Shown one piece after another: positions 46,601 to 56,701 of a stretch of 64,000 nt of DNA. Source of the DNA: Hyphodiscus hymeniophilus (lineage: Eukaryota; Ascomycota; Leotiomycetes; Helotiales; Hyphodiscaceae); contig VNKQ01000010.1 of assembly GCA_016508695.1 (NCBI GenBank), positions 1,488,001-1,552,000 of the forward strand. Direction: 5' to 3'. Below the pieces are notes generated by a model that did no database searches, was not told where the DNA came from, and saw nothing but the letters and a program-made list of their open reading frames with translations. Both the position numbers and the translations under genes were made by a program. Each line of letters starts with the position of its first letter. The stretch's first letter is position 1.

Positions 46601-46750
46601 GTTGGAGATAAGTGGCCCCACTTTCGCCGCAGGTCAAGTGCCTCAGCCCCCACCTTTCCACGTTCACCCCTCGTCGATAAAACCTCCTCTCTATTCTTCG
46701 ACTAGAGGTTGTGGCCACTCAATTTCTTCTGTGCACCACCAATAGACGCG
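40612..46750. other. 6.1-kb gene desert
   Basis: No frame here shows a domain, a splice-consistent exon chain or a signal peptide that I could support. It holds a (GAGT)n tract near 41615-41650, (CTGCAT)4 at about 42452-42477, and several TGACGT motifs near 41108-41147 and 41437. The left part is probably promoter and leader of the bZIP gene; the last kilobase is upstream of the SMP-30 gene. I saw no tRNA gene, but the search was by eye only. Confidence 0.5.
41108..41147. promoter_or_regulatory. Cluster of three TGACGT half-sites upstream of the bZIP gene
   Basis: TGACGT at 41108-41113 and ACGTCA (its complement) at 41131-41136 and 41142-41147. The last two are within a direct repeat, CTTAACGTCAG. 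TGACGT is the CRE/ATF half-site recognised by many bZIP proteins. It lies about 500 bp upstream of the proposed bZIP start. A fourth copy is at 41437-41442. Confidence 0.35.
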
Positions 46751-47919
46751 ATGGCTTCGATAAGGACATGGACGGTCACAGAGCCATATCTCAACTTGCA
46801 CTGTGGTCTAGGGGAAGCTCCTTATTACGAAGCAGCTACAAATACTCTACGCTTCGTCGATATCAAGAAGAAAACCTTGCATACGGTGGATCTTTCCAAG
46901 GGGCCGGAATCATTAAAGACCCTCCAGTTTGATATGCCAGTTGGCGTCACGGCTGATATTGAGGGTGTGGATTCCTCAAAGAAGATTCTACTTGGTGGCA
47001 AGAGCGGAATTTACGTCCTGGATCGGGTGACGGAGAAGTGGGAATTGTTGAAGAAGTTCTATGACACCGAGGAGAAGGACCAGAGGTTACGGAGTAATGA
47101 TGGAGCTGTTGATCCTCAAGGGAGGTTCTGGGTTGGGACTATGAATGATTTCTGGGTTGGAGAACCACAGGCTGAGGGTGAGTTGAACTTCGTTTGTCCT
47201 TGGGGCATCGTTGCGGAATTTCATTCTATACTCCTCAGTTCTCTACGAGTGAATGCTTTCTGTCGAGAAGTTCAGCACCAAAAAGATGAGTGTCTTCAAG
47301 ATCTAGCAAGGGGGCACATCACACCGTTACATCACGTGCGCTGAGAACTGGCCTTGTACCGTGCCCAAACGATATACTCTACTATCATGATGTTACCTAA
47401 CAGTATACACTAGGTACTCTATTCCGCTTTGGTTCTGATCTTACCCGAACCACGATGCGCCAATCCCTCACCATACCCAACGGCGTGGGCTGGTCCCGCG
47501 ACCAGAAGACGCAGTACTTCGTCCACTCAACCGAGGGTCGAATCATTGCCTTCGACTTTGCCGCCGAAACGGGCGATATCACCAACGAGAGGGTCTTCTG
47601 GCAACACGAAGGTGACGGAGACCCAGACGGGTTCAAAATGGACGAAGAGGGGTACATATGGCAAGCAATCTACGGCGAGGGCAGGGTATTGAGAATCTCG
47701 CCTGATGGCAAGGTTGTGGGAGAGGTCAAGTATCCGACGAGGAATATCACTTGCCCTGTATTTGTTGGGACGGAGTTGTGGGTCACGACTGCGGATGAGG
47801 AGGTTGAAAAGGAGGTCGAGAGTAAGAAGTTTGGTGGGGGAATCTTCAAGGTGGATGTCGGCATTGGAGGATTGAAGGAGTTTAAGTTCAAGCTCGATAG
47901 TAGCATCAAGACTTTGTGA
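46751..47919 (+). CDS. SMP-30/gluconolactonase/LRE family lactonase
   Basis: A six-bladed beta-propeller metal-dependent hydrolase, probably opening a sugar lactone in the cytosol. Two exons, 46751-47177 and 47414-47919, 310 residues, a normal family length. Putative metal ligands sit in the expected places: Glu in GLGEAPYY near residue 18, Asn in RSNDGAVDPQGRFWVGTMN, Asn in PNGVGWSRD, and Asp in GDPDGFKMDEEGYIW. The intron is long for this window (236 bp), but the G|GT junction gives EGTLFRFGSD, matching the family's 'G-x-L-y-R' strand. The ATG at 46751 (MASIRTW) is preferred over an upstream in-frame ATG at 46709 because it begins just before the first propeller strand. The substrate is unknown. 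It converges on the YPP1-like gene with 383 bp between stops. Confidence 0.88.
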
Positions 47920-48302
47920 GGAAATGTAAAACTTCAAGCACATGTAAACTGGCGATAGAGCATAGACCATTTGTTTTCATCGGAGTTCAAGTCCTTGAGA
48001 TGACTGAGGCAGTGGAAGTAAGCAGCAAAATTCGGGACAACTGAGATGTGTCTGGCTGAGTTTTAAGGTAATGGCCCGCCGATCACAAGACAGGCTTACT
48101 TTTCGGAATCTTGGCGAACTCATCTTTGAAGATTGAGAGCTGGGATGCAATTGCGTGTTTTGAATAAACAAGGAATATCGAAGATCCGATAAGTTGATTC
48201 ACTCAGCAAGAGTCGGCTCTTCAATGATATCAATTAGCTGATAATCAAAGGTATCATTTAACTCAGTCATGATTTCAGCACCAGAAAAAGCACACAATAC
48301 AT
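47920..48302. other. Convergent 3' intergenic region
   Basis: 383 bp between two stop codons. Nothing beyond the 3' ends of the two genes is recognised. Confidence 0.5.
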
Positions 48303-51300
48303 CTACAAAACATACCCGCCACCAACCTCCTCCCAGTTCCTCACAGCCCTGCCCTCTTCAAGCTCAACGCACCACCAAAGGACCTCTCTCGCTTTATTGG
48401 CTTGCCCTCCAAGCTCATAAGCTCTTGCGAGCCCGAACCAAGCTTCGGAGTAATTCCACCCTGTACCAAGTTTCGTCAAACCGCTGAGTAGACCGTACGC
48501 GCGATCGCGTGCTGCGAGACGGTCGAGGAGCGCAGTAGAAGAATCCTTGTTCGTGGTAGATGGCGAAAGGTTTGAGGTGGCAGTCGTAGGAGTCGAGCTG
48601 TCGAAGTCTGTGGCGTTGAGAGATTTAACTATGGGCACAGCGTGCGCAGATGGGAGACCGAGTGGGCCGGGTTTTTGAATCGGAATGGGTACTGAGTTTT
48701 GTGTCGCTAAGGGCGCAGATGTATTTAGTGTGCTTGCTGAAGGCGTGCTGACTGGATCAGACGGAACGATAGGGGGTATCGAAGGTGCAGGTAAAAGATC
48801 TTCTGCATATATATCAAGTAGAATATTGGAGAGACCAACAATGGCTGCTGGGTGGTTAATGAAATTGTTCAGGGCGAATTCAAAATGCATGAGCGCAGTG
48901 TAGGGTGCGGATTCGGCCACTGCGAGGGAACCACGCTATGGGGTGTTAGTTGTGGATCGATCCAGGAGGACGGATACCTACCTCAGCGTATACGTCTCCC
49001 CATAGCTCAGCTATGCTTTTGGAGCCGCCCCAGCCTGAGTGGGATATGGAAAGATCACCAGTAGTATCTCTCGAGACCTCCGCATCCATATTCTCAACGA
49101 GTTTGTAGGCTTCCTCGATCGAGCCTTTGGCATCCTCATACAATGCGGCTCGACGGTAAAACCCTGCTATGAGTAGCCAGACTTTGACCAGGACTGTCAA
49201 CCTACGCCGCTTTTGCTGCTGTTGGGAGAATCTGGTAGCTGGGTTGGTCGAAGAAGAGCGTGGCGCTACATTGGGCAGTCTGTCATCCTGTGCGCGTGCG
49301 GGATTCGGATGCGCAGGCTTTAGTGAAGTCTCCTTATGAGCCATTTGTTGTGAGTTCGGCGGTAACGGTCTTGGAGGGGATGCTTTGGTGGAAATCGCGT
49401 CCGAAGCGTGATCCAGTGAGTGAGCTTTACTGGCTTCGTCGGTAGCCCGCCCATTATTCAGATATTGCTCTCGTTGTTGGGTATCTACAGGCGGCGTAAA
49501 GAAAGCCTCCCCGTCAACGGTAGTAGCCGTATCGTTCGGTGCGCCGCTAAAAGTTCGTCTCTCGGCGCTGGTGCTTCGATTTCGTGAGCTACCTTTCCTA
49601 CTTGACAAACTCCCAGCCCGCTTCTGCAGCTTTTCGTGGTCGTGGTGGGCATGGGGTTTCATAAGATGGTGGTGTCTCTTCTCAGTGCTACCATTTTCGC
49701 TCGTAACTTGAATTGTTGGAGCTCGTGTAGGAGCCATCGTTTGAGCAGTTTGTGGCCGTAAGGTAGCAGAAGACTTTTCGCCGAGTGATGGTGGGGAATG
49801 CTTCATTGATCGGCTTCTGCCGGAGCGGCCAAATATACTCCCCTTAATACTCTTGATCGTACCAGCAGAGCTCCGAGGCGGGACAATAGTTGAGGAAGTG
49901 ACAGGCGCAACGAAGGTAACTTGATCAGCCTTCGGGTCGCCGAATAATCGCGAGTAGAGACTCAGCAGTTCATCGCTGGCGTTAACAGCGATTTCTGGAC
50001 CTTCGAGAACCTCAACCAATGCTAGTTGCGTTATTTTGACCTCAAGGACATTGGCTTTTTCAAAATCGTTCATATCGTCCACAAGACCATGATTTCTCGA
50101 CGCGGCCTTCTCATTCGAGTTCAGATGCTCACTTCTAAATGTGCCATTGAGATCAGCGTCTCCAAATAAATTCCTTGGGTCATGGAACTGTTCGAAAGCT
50201 CCTTCACAAGATCTCGCTGCAGTCGTGAATTCTTGTCTCGCACTCAGGAGTAGCGCCATGAGATGCCATAGGGGTATCAATGATCTTTCCCTCGAAAAGC
50301 GGCCCGCACGTAGATCCAAGCCATCAGAATCGGTAGGTGGTGTTTTCGAAGGTAAAAGACCAGATTTAACAACGTTAATCGCAGTCGATAATTCCCTCCG
50401 CTCAGCCAGTATCATTCCCAAAGCAAACAAGGTCTCCACGTCGGTCGTGCTTTCGTAATGCGGCAAGAGAGCATTTCGGAAGCATTTAATCGCGTGCAGC
50501 TGGAGTTCTCCCCGGGCTGCTGCATCAAATGTCAATCGCGCCCATTGCGCATGACTAATGCCAATACATCTCCAGGCTAAAGCGAATATTCGTGGTGCAA
50601 TGATCTTTCCAAGGTTACCAGAAATCCCATTTTCGAGCGTAGACTGTGCAGCTTTCTCTGCTGGATGGTATTTGTCCAACCAATTCTCAAAAAACTGTCC
50701 CAAACCATGCGCCTTCTCTGCACCGGACTGTGATCCGTACCGGCACAACGCCTTTATGCACTCAGAAGCTGTTATCAAGACCGTCTCATCATCATCCAGC
50801 CCTGTCTCTGCCACTCCCGTCTTCTCCACACGCGCCTTACCTTTCTTGACGATCTCCATGTATGTCTCGAATGCTTTGAATGCCAGATCAAATTCCGCGA
50901 CCGCTAAATGAACCGTGAACAAGTACCGAAGAATTGCTGTGGAGTGGAAGGTCTTCGTGGCGGCCCGGTATATAATATCAAGGACGCCCCTACTGACAGC
51001 TTCTGATCCTCCTTCTCCAAGATCTTCTTCTCGCCAACTGCTGCCGCATAGTATGCGCCAATTTTGCATTACAATCTCCACGAAACTCTCGACTTCTTCG
51101 CTGCCTTCTTCAGCTTTCGGAAACGCCACCTCGCCCAATAATAGAGATTCATATCTAGCCTCTACCTTTTTCAGTTCCGCTCGTTGTTGTAATCGAGTTG
51201 ATGCTTGCGCGTATGCAGGGATGAGAGCGGCGGTAGGGAAAGGCAGATCTTGTTGTAGCAGATTGGATAGGGTGATATAATATTCCCTCCAAACATGTCG

Positions 51301-52193
51301 TCGAGATACTTCAGCTTGAGGCGCGTTGCCTCCTGCAGGTGCGGGGCCTTGATTGTCCCAGAATCTCGCCCACGCGCGGAAAGCAGAAAGGGTTTCTGAT
51401 TCTAGAATCGAGGAGACTTTGGACTTGATTGCAAGACTCGAGATCATGCAGAAACCTGTGAGATAGAGCTCCGTCCAGGACCGTAATTCCTTTCCTTGCC
51501 TCTGTGAAGCCGAAACGCTGGACAGTACAGGCAGGGCGGATTCGAAAGTTTCCAGAGCTGCAGCAGCATTACCTGTCCTATTCCGGGCACTCCCCTTTAT
51601 GTAGGAACCCTTGAGCGCGCAAACTTTGGTCCATTCCGCAGATTCCTTGTTTGTGCCATCCAGCTGCGAGAAATCCTCCTCTATACTCTTTGGAAGCCTG
51701 ACTGCAGCCAAAGCGGGTTCCCCAATCTGCCAATGTATCCATCCAAGACAGACCTGCGCCTGGAACTCATCTTCAACATAGGCCCGTTCTTTCTCGATTG
51801 CATCCAGTAGGAGGGGAATATATTTGGAGACTCCTATGGATTTCGTAGAGGCGGCAGTCGAAGGTCGGGCTATACCAGGACGAGCGATCGCTGGACCAGC
51901 GTGCAACAGTCCGGTGACAGCATGCTCGGCCTCTGCGGTCAACGCCAGACCTGTTCCACCGATCAATTGGTACAGTTCAAGCAGGAAGGCAGTTTGCTGA
52001 ATTACGTACACGTTCGGCCAGGCGCATGCTTTCTAATTTTACGCACAAGCTCAGGCACTTCATCCCAATTCCCTTGGCAACGTGCCTTGTCCAATTGCTG
52101 AATATATTGGGAGGCTTTGCTCTGGTCGGGCTGCACAGAAACCGTCAGCGTTGTCCTGTCCACGAGAGTAGATGGACGATTGCGTACGCTCAT
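48303..52193 (-). CDS. YPP1: YPP1/TTC7-like TPR protein, PI4-kinase complex scaffold
   Basis: A TPR-repeat protein of the Ypp1/TTC7 family. In yeast Ypp1 binds Efr3 and recruits the PI4-kinase Stt4 to the plasma membrane; in filamentous fungi the family is often named as a filamentation (Rhf1-like) or cargo-transport protein. Exons: 52193-52010, 51950-48982, 48935-48303 (introns 59 and 46 bp), 1261 residues. The first junction joins APGRT to a split Cys codon then LALTAEAEHAV; the last joins WGDVYAE to RGSLAVAESAPYTAL. Helical TPR-like segments rich in Ala and Leu run along the N-terminal 650 residues and again at the C-terminus. They are separated by a Ser/Thr/Arg/His-rich disordered region with many basic stretches (about residues 720-930). 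The C-terminus (YNSEAWFGLARAYELGGQ) is a typical TPR. It is divergent with RIX1 across 456 bp. Confidence 0.83.
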
Positions 52194-52649
52194 GTTTGCG
52201 ACAGAAGTCCTAGCAGCGGACTTTGACAGTACGAGACTTTGAAGTGTTCATGGCTGCATTGTTTGCAGCTTTGAGAGAAGTTCGCGACGAGGATGACTTG
52301 AATTAAGAATTAATCCCATTGACAATGGAGAGCAGCCTTCGTCACCAGTAAGGCGGCCAGTAATTTCTTGGCGAGTCGTACTGGTATTCACTTTCGGCCT
52401 AGATTGTATTTGGCTTACCGTCCAATTAAATCGACACGAAAATTTCTCGATGCGACTTTCGTACAATTGGAATAAGACAACGATATCATGTATTGATGTG
52501 ATTTTGCTCGACACAGTGCAGTTCTATATCCAATCTATCTGGGACACTTTCTCCAAACTCAATTGGGGAGTGCAGTCAAACCTGGCATATTCAGCCTCGC
52601 GAAGACTTTGTGGACTATATAAGAATTCCATACCACCACGCATATTAGA
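52194..52649. promoter_or_regulatory. Divergent promoter of YPP1 and RIX1
   Basis: 456 bp between the two start codons. It is AT-richer than the flanking genes. No specific binding site could be assigned. Confidence 0.45.
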
Positions 52650-55034
52650 ATGTCTCTTCCACCAGAGCTCAGAGTCCTTTGCTTTCAGCTATCAAATACA
52701 CCGACATCTGATCTTCCGCGCCTTACTCCAACTCTTCTTCGCTATGTATCAAGATGTCAAGCTGCGCTCTCTGTTCCTGCCGGAAACATCAGCAAGGGGG
52801 AGAATCCTGCTTCTTCTGTACAAGTGCAAGTGCACAAATTGAAGACCCAGCTCTCGACACTGCTCAATGGCAAGAGTCCAGAAGGAAGGTTCACTGCAGT
52901 GGTCCTGATCAAGGCTGTGGTCGAGGCTGGTGGTTGGGAAATCTTGCGAGGCTCCGAGTCATGGGTTCGAGGATTATTGTCCGTTCTTGGGGTATGATCT
53001 ATTACAATGTTTGAATCTTTTAGCACAATACTGAACTTCATACAGAAACCAGACAGCGCTGCCACAAAGGAACTCTGTATCATAGCACTCACCAAAATTT
53101 ATTGTATGACCCACCCGTACCAGACGCTCGTTCGAGAGATCACCACACCCACCCTGCCAGCCTTTGTAACAGCTTGCCTGGGTCTCCTTGTTTCCAAATC
53201 CAAGGTCCAAGATATTTCAATGTCCACGGTAGATATGGTATTCCGGTCTTTCGCAACACTTCTTCCGCGCCACACCACCGTCTTTCGACCATTTGTTTCT
53301 CAAATACGCTCTGCCGCTAAGCCCTATATTGCATCGACGCTATGCGATAGATTGTTCATCCCTTCATCATTGTCAAAGATTGCGCGTCGTCTGATTGTGC
53401 TACTCCACCAGACCGTCGCAAAGAACGCTGGAGGGGAGGACTGGGCAAAGGCTGTTCTGAATCTCATGAAAGAGATTCACGTGACTGCAGATCTCATATT
53501 TCGAGCCGTTGTCGAAGATTGGGAGTCTGCTGTTGGATACATCGGAGAACCTATCGACGTTAATGTAGGGCTGTCTGGTGGTGCAAGGACCCTGGACGAC
53601 TTACCCCAATGGATTGGTATCAACGCCGGTGTGGAGAGAATGATCGGTCTTCTGCAACTGCTGAACGAGTACCTGAGCACTGAGACATCATTGCCGGTCT
53701 CGATACCTCTGGGTGTAATTCTTGACGTGATAACTAGAACGCTTTCGATCGCAATACCTTCGCCCTCCCAATCTTCCACTGGACGCGAAAGCGTACGACT
53801 CCATCCTGCTATCGATCGCGATGAAAGAGATGAACTGTGGTCAGGCATGCCCCAGATATACGTGGCTGCATTAGAAGTTGTTGGTACAATGGCCAAGAGA
53901 TTACAAGACGCTTTCATGCCTATGGCCCAAGGTCTCCTGGATCAACTAGCCTGGGTGTTCCCATATGGCAAGCACGACTCTGATTTTCGCCGGCACACCT
54001 ACTGCCTCATAAGAATGCTCCTCCCGCACACCGGAAGATCCCTCGGAAAAGCCTCTTCGTCCAAGCTAGCTATCATTATCAGGTCATGCTGTAATGATTT
54101 AATACCTGTTCATACAAGGTCTGTAAAGTCTGGTGCAGATGTTGAAGCTGCCAAGAAATCGAATGGGAGTGCACCGAATACCAACCAGAACGCGGATTTA
54201 TTTCTACAAAATGCTACCGGCGTGCTTCCAGAGGTTATTATGTCTGAAACAGATCTGAATTTCGCAGCGAAGGACCTTTTGCCTCTGTTCTTGTCTCAAT
54301 TCCCACAACAGTATTTGGATATCTCATTACGATCCCTTATCGATCGCACTGCCATTTTGAGCCACAACAAGGCGGCGATGCTTGCAGGGATCCTCAATCC
54401 TTTCGTTGGAAAGAACGGGAAGTCCTTAACTAGTATTCTACCTCACCTCACAAGAGATTTTCCGTGTGACGACACTACAGAAATTCTTCTGAGACCCCGA
54501 CTACCGCTCCTACCCCCTCTGGCCGGCGCCCACCTCTTCAGCGAGGAAGGATCTGCCCTGGAGGATGAAGATGAAGAAATGGAGTTGGATTCGTTCCAAC
54601 AGGAGTCTGTTCAAGCGCATCATGGTAATGGATTTGATGCCCGTCAATTACCTCAGGACGATGCCTCTGCGCAAGATACGATACCGAACTACCCTAGGCT
54701 TGGAATGTTGATGGACTCTGATATGATGATTTCAGCGTCCATTGGTGACCTCAGAACCAAAACTTCGAACTTTGAGGAACGAAAAAATGAAGCTCAACCA
54801 GGTGTCCAGTTGATCCACTCTCCAGTCCCTTTTTCAACAGCTAGATCAACTGAGGAACGAAAAAATGAAGCTCGACCAGATGTCCAGTTGACCCACTCTC
54901 CAGTCCCGTTTTCAACAGCTAGGTCAACTGAGGGAACGCTCACTGAAGAGAAGATGGACGATGCCTCGGACTCGGACGATGAGAGCGTGCATCTTACGAT
55001 GCAATTGGACACTGATTCCGAGTCTGAAGACTAG
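52650..55034 (+). CDS. RIX1: Pre-rRNA processing protein Rix1
   Basis: Subunit of the nuclear Rix1 complex (with Ipi1 and Ipi3), which binds Mdn1 and drives removal of ITS2 and 60S pre-ribosome maturation. Exons 52650-52991 and 53046-55034, 54-bp intron in phase 0; 776 residues. The N-terminal 200 residues have the family's helical pattern (PPELRVLCFQL, then KSPEGRFTAVVLIKAVVEAGGWEIL and CIIALTKIYCMTHPYQTL), characteristic of Rix1/PELP1 proteins. The C-terminus is acidic and disordered (EDEDEEMELDS, ending DSDDESVHLTMQLDTDSESED), as usual for the family. Two 26-residue tandem repeats (EERKNEA...VPFSTARST) lie just before the tail. The ATG sits immediately ahead of the conserved block, with no better upstream start. 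Confidence 0.87.
54774..54938 (+). repeat. 78-bp tandem repeat within RIX1
   Basis: Units 54774-54851 and 54852-54929 are nearly identical and a third begins at 54930 (GAGGGAACG). Each encodes 26 residues, so frame is kept. The units differ at few bases, mostly at codons giving Q/R, G/D and I/T. Confidence 0.85.
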
Positions 55035-56701
55035 GGGAAGGATGCGGAGACTTCGAAGGTCTTAACGTCAACACTAACCTACTTTGTACCTGTCAATTAG
55101 TGCTGTCAACTAACAGCGGCCCGCAAACTTTATTTTAGCTGCAGCAAGAATGGACCAAACTTTTGCCCTCCCGAACCTTTTGCAACCATGGTTGATGATA
55201 TACCATACTATCAACATCTGACAGTCAAATATGCTCTAGATGATGTTACTCCAGTCCAAATTCTCATTTCATATCGGATAAGCTATGTAGGTTTATGAGC
55301 TCTTCCCATTTCCCACTTCTTCTTTTTCTTTTCTCCATCGCAACTTCCAAAGCAGTACAAGCACACGGAATACCGATCACGACAATTCAAGCAAACTCCA
55401 GCTTTCAATCAGCAACTCTGTAACCCCCAAGCATCATTTTACACCCCACAACCAGTCAGCCCCAAAGACTATACGTTCGCTACAGGAGAACAATCAACTA
55501 CGTCGCCGCCTACGCCAATTGGATACTTCTTGGACCCAGCTGTCCCTCGGCAGTGTTCATCAATCAAATAAATAGTAAGTATTTTATTCCAACTTTGCGT
55601 ATCATCAGTCCCGTCAAGGTGTAATTTGTCTGTTTTGTTTTTGTCTATCTCTCGCGCCGCGTGCTGGATTTACCTGCGCTCCTGCTTCGGGCGTTCAATG
55701 TCCTCTAGTTGCCTCTTCGTTTTGCGCTGCCTGCTCTTTCAAATCCCTCATCTACAAGGCAAAAATGACTTCCGCACCATGTCTACAAGTCTCGTAGCAG
55801 CGTATTCAAGTCCTGACCTAAGCCCCGGCTCCTGCTTCGTTCATTCGTATCCCCTCGGAAAGTCTGGGGCTTCAATGTCTACTGCAGGAATTGAGAGTTC
55901 TTCCATCGCAGGCACGGCCTGCTTTTTCCATCTCTGAGGGTCCTTCAAATTGCCAATCCGCTCACTGTGTGGCGTATACGCATCCAATCTCAATTTGAAC
56001 ATTTGAGTTGTTGTTTCGATTCAATTCGGACCTTGAAGTTGGATTTCCTTAAACAGCAGCTAAGCGAAAGGGGTATCACGTGCACCCTAACCACGAGGCC
56101 ATGCGACTACACTTGAAGCCTTTCCATACGCCTGATACGTTGACATAGTTGTGCAATGTTCCGTCAATGGTTTTATTGTGTAACAACCCCTTGGAATTGG
56201 TGTTGGCCAGTTTGGCTTGGATTGACCTCATTGTCGATTTAGCGACTTGAAGATTTCATAGTTGGATTGAACTTTGTAACTTTGTACTTTCCTTGGGCAT
56301 CGTATATAGCGAAGTGTAAATTCTAGTTGTCACTCCCTTTTCTTCATCCTAGCTCAAATCCTTCAGATCCATGTATCTGTTTCTCGCTGAAAGAGGTTGA
56401 GATACTTTGATTTTCCACGAACCTTCCGGTTGCACATTGATTTCATGCTGCTCAAAGTTTCATTTTTGAGCATTGGAGCAGGACGAATGCTCTAGAGTCC
56501 TTGACTGAGACACTCAAGTCTCAAGACATTACCGTTGTTGAACATCTTACGGATCCTGCTCCACACGTCCCACATGTGCCGATTCTTTCATAAGTTTGAT
56601 GGAATGGTTCTGCGAAAGTCTTTACGTCGACTGCTCCTCCCAATTGCTGTAAGCGTTTTCATACCGGAGACTGACTCCTTCGCAGGCTCGGGATCATCAC
56701 T
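55035..56701. other. Intergenic stretch
   Basis: About 1.7 kb. It is CT-rich in parts (for example 55310-55340). The frame at 55626-55937 has no convincing protein feature. It probably holds a long 5' leader of the downstream gene. Confidence 0.45.
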
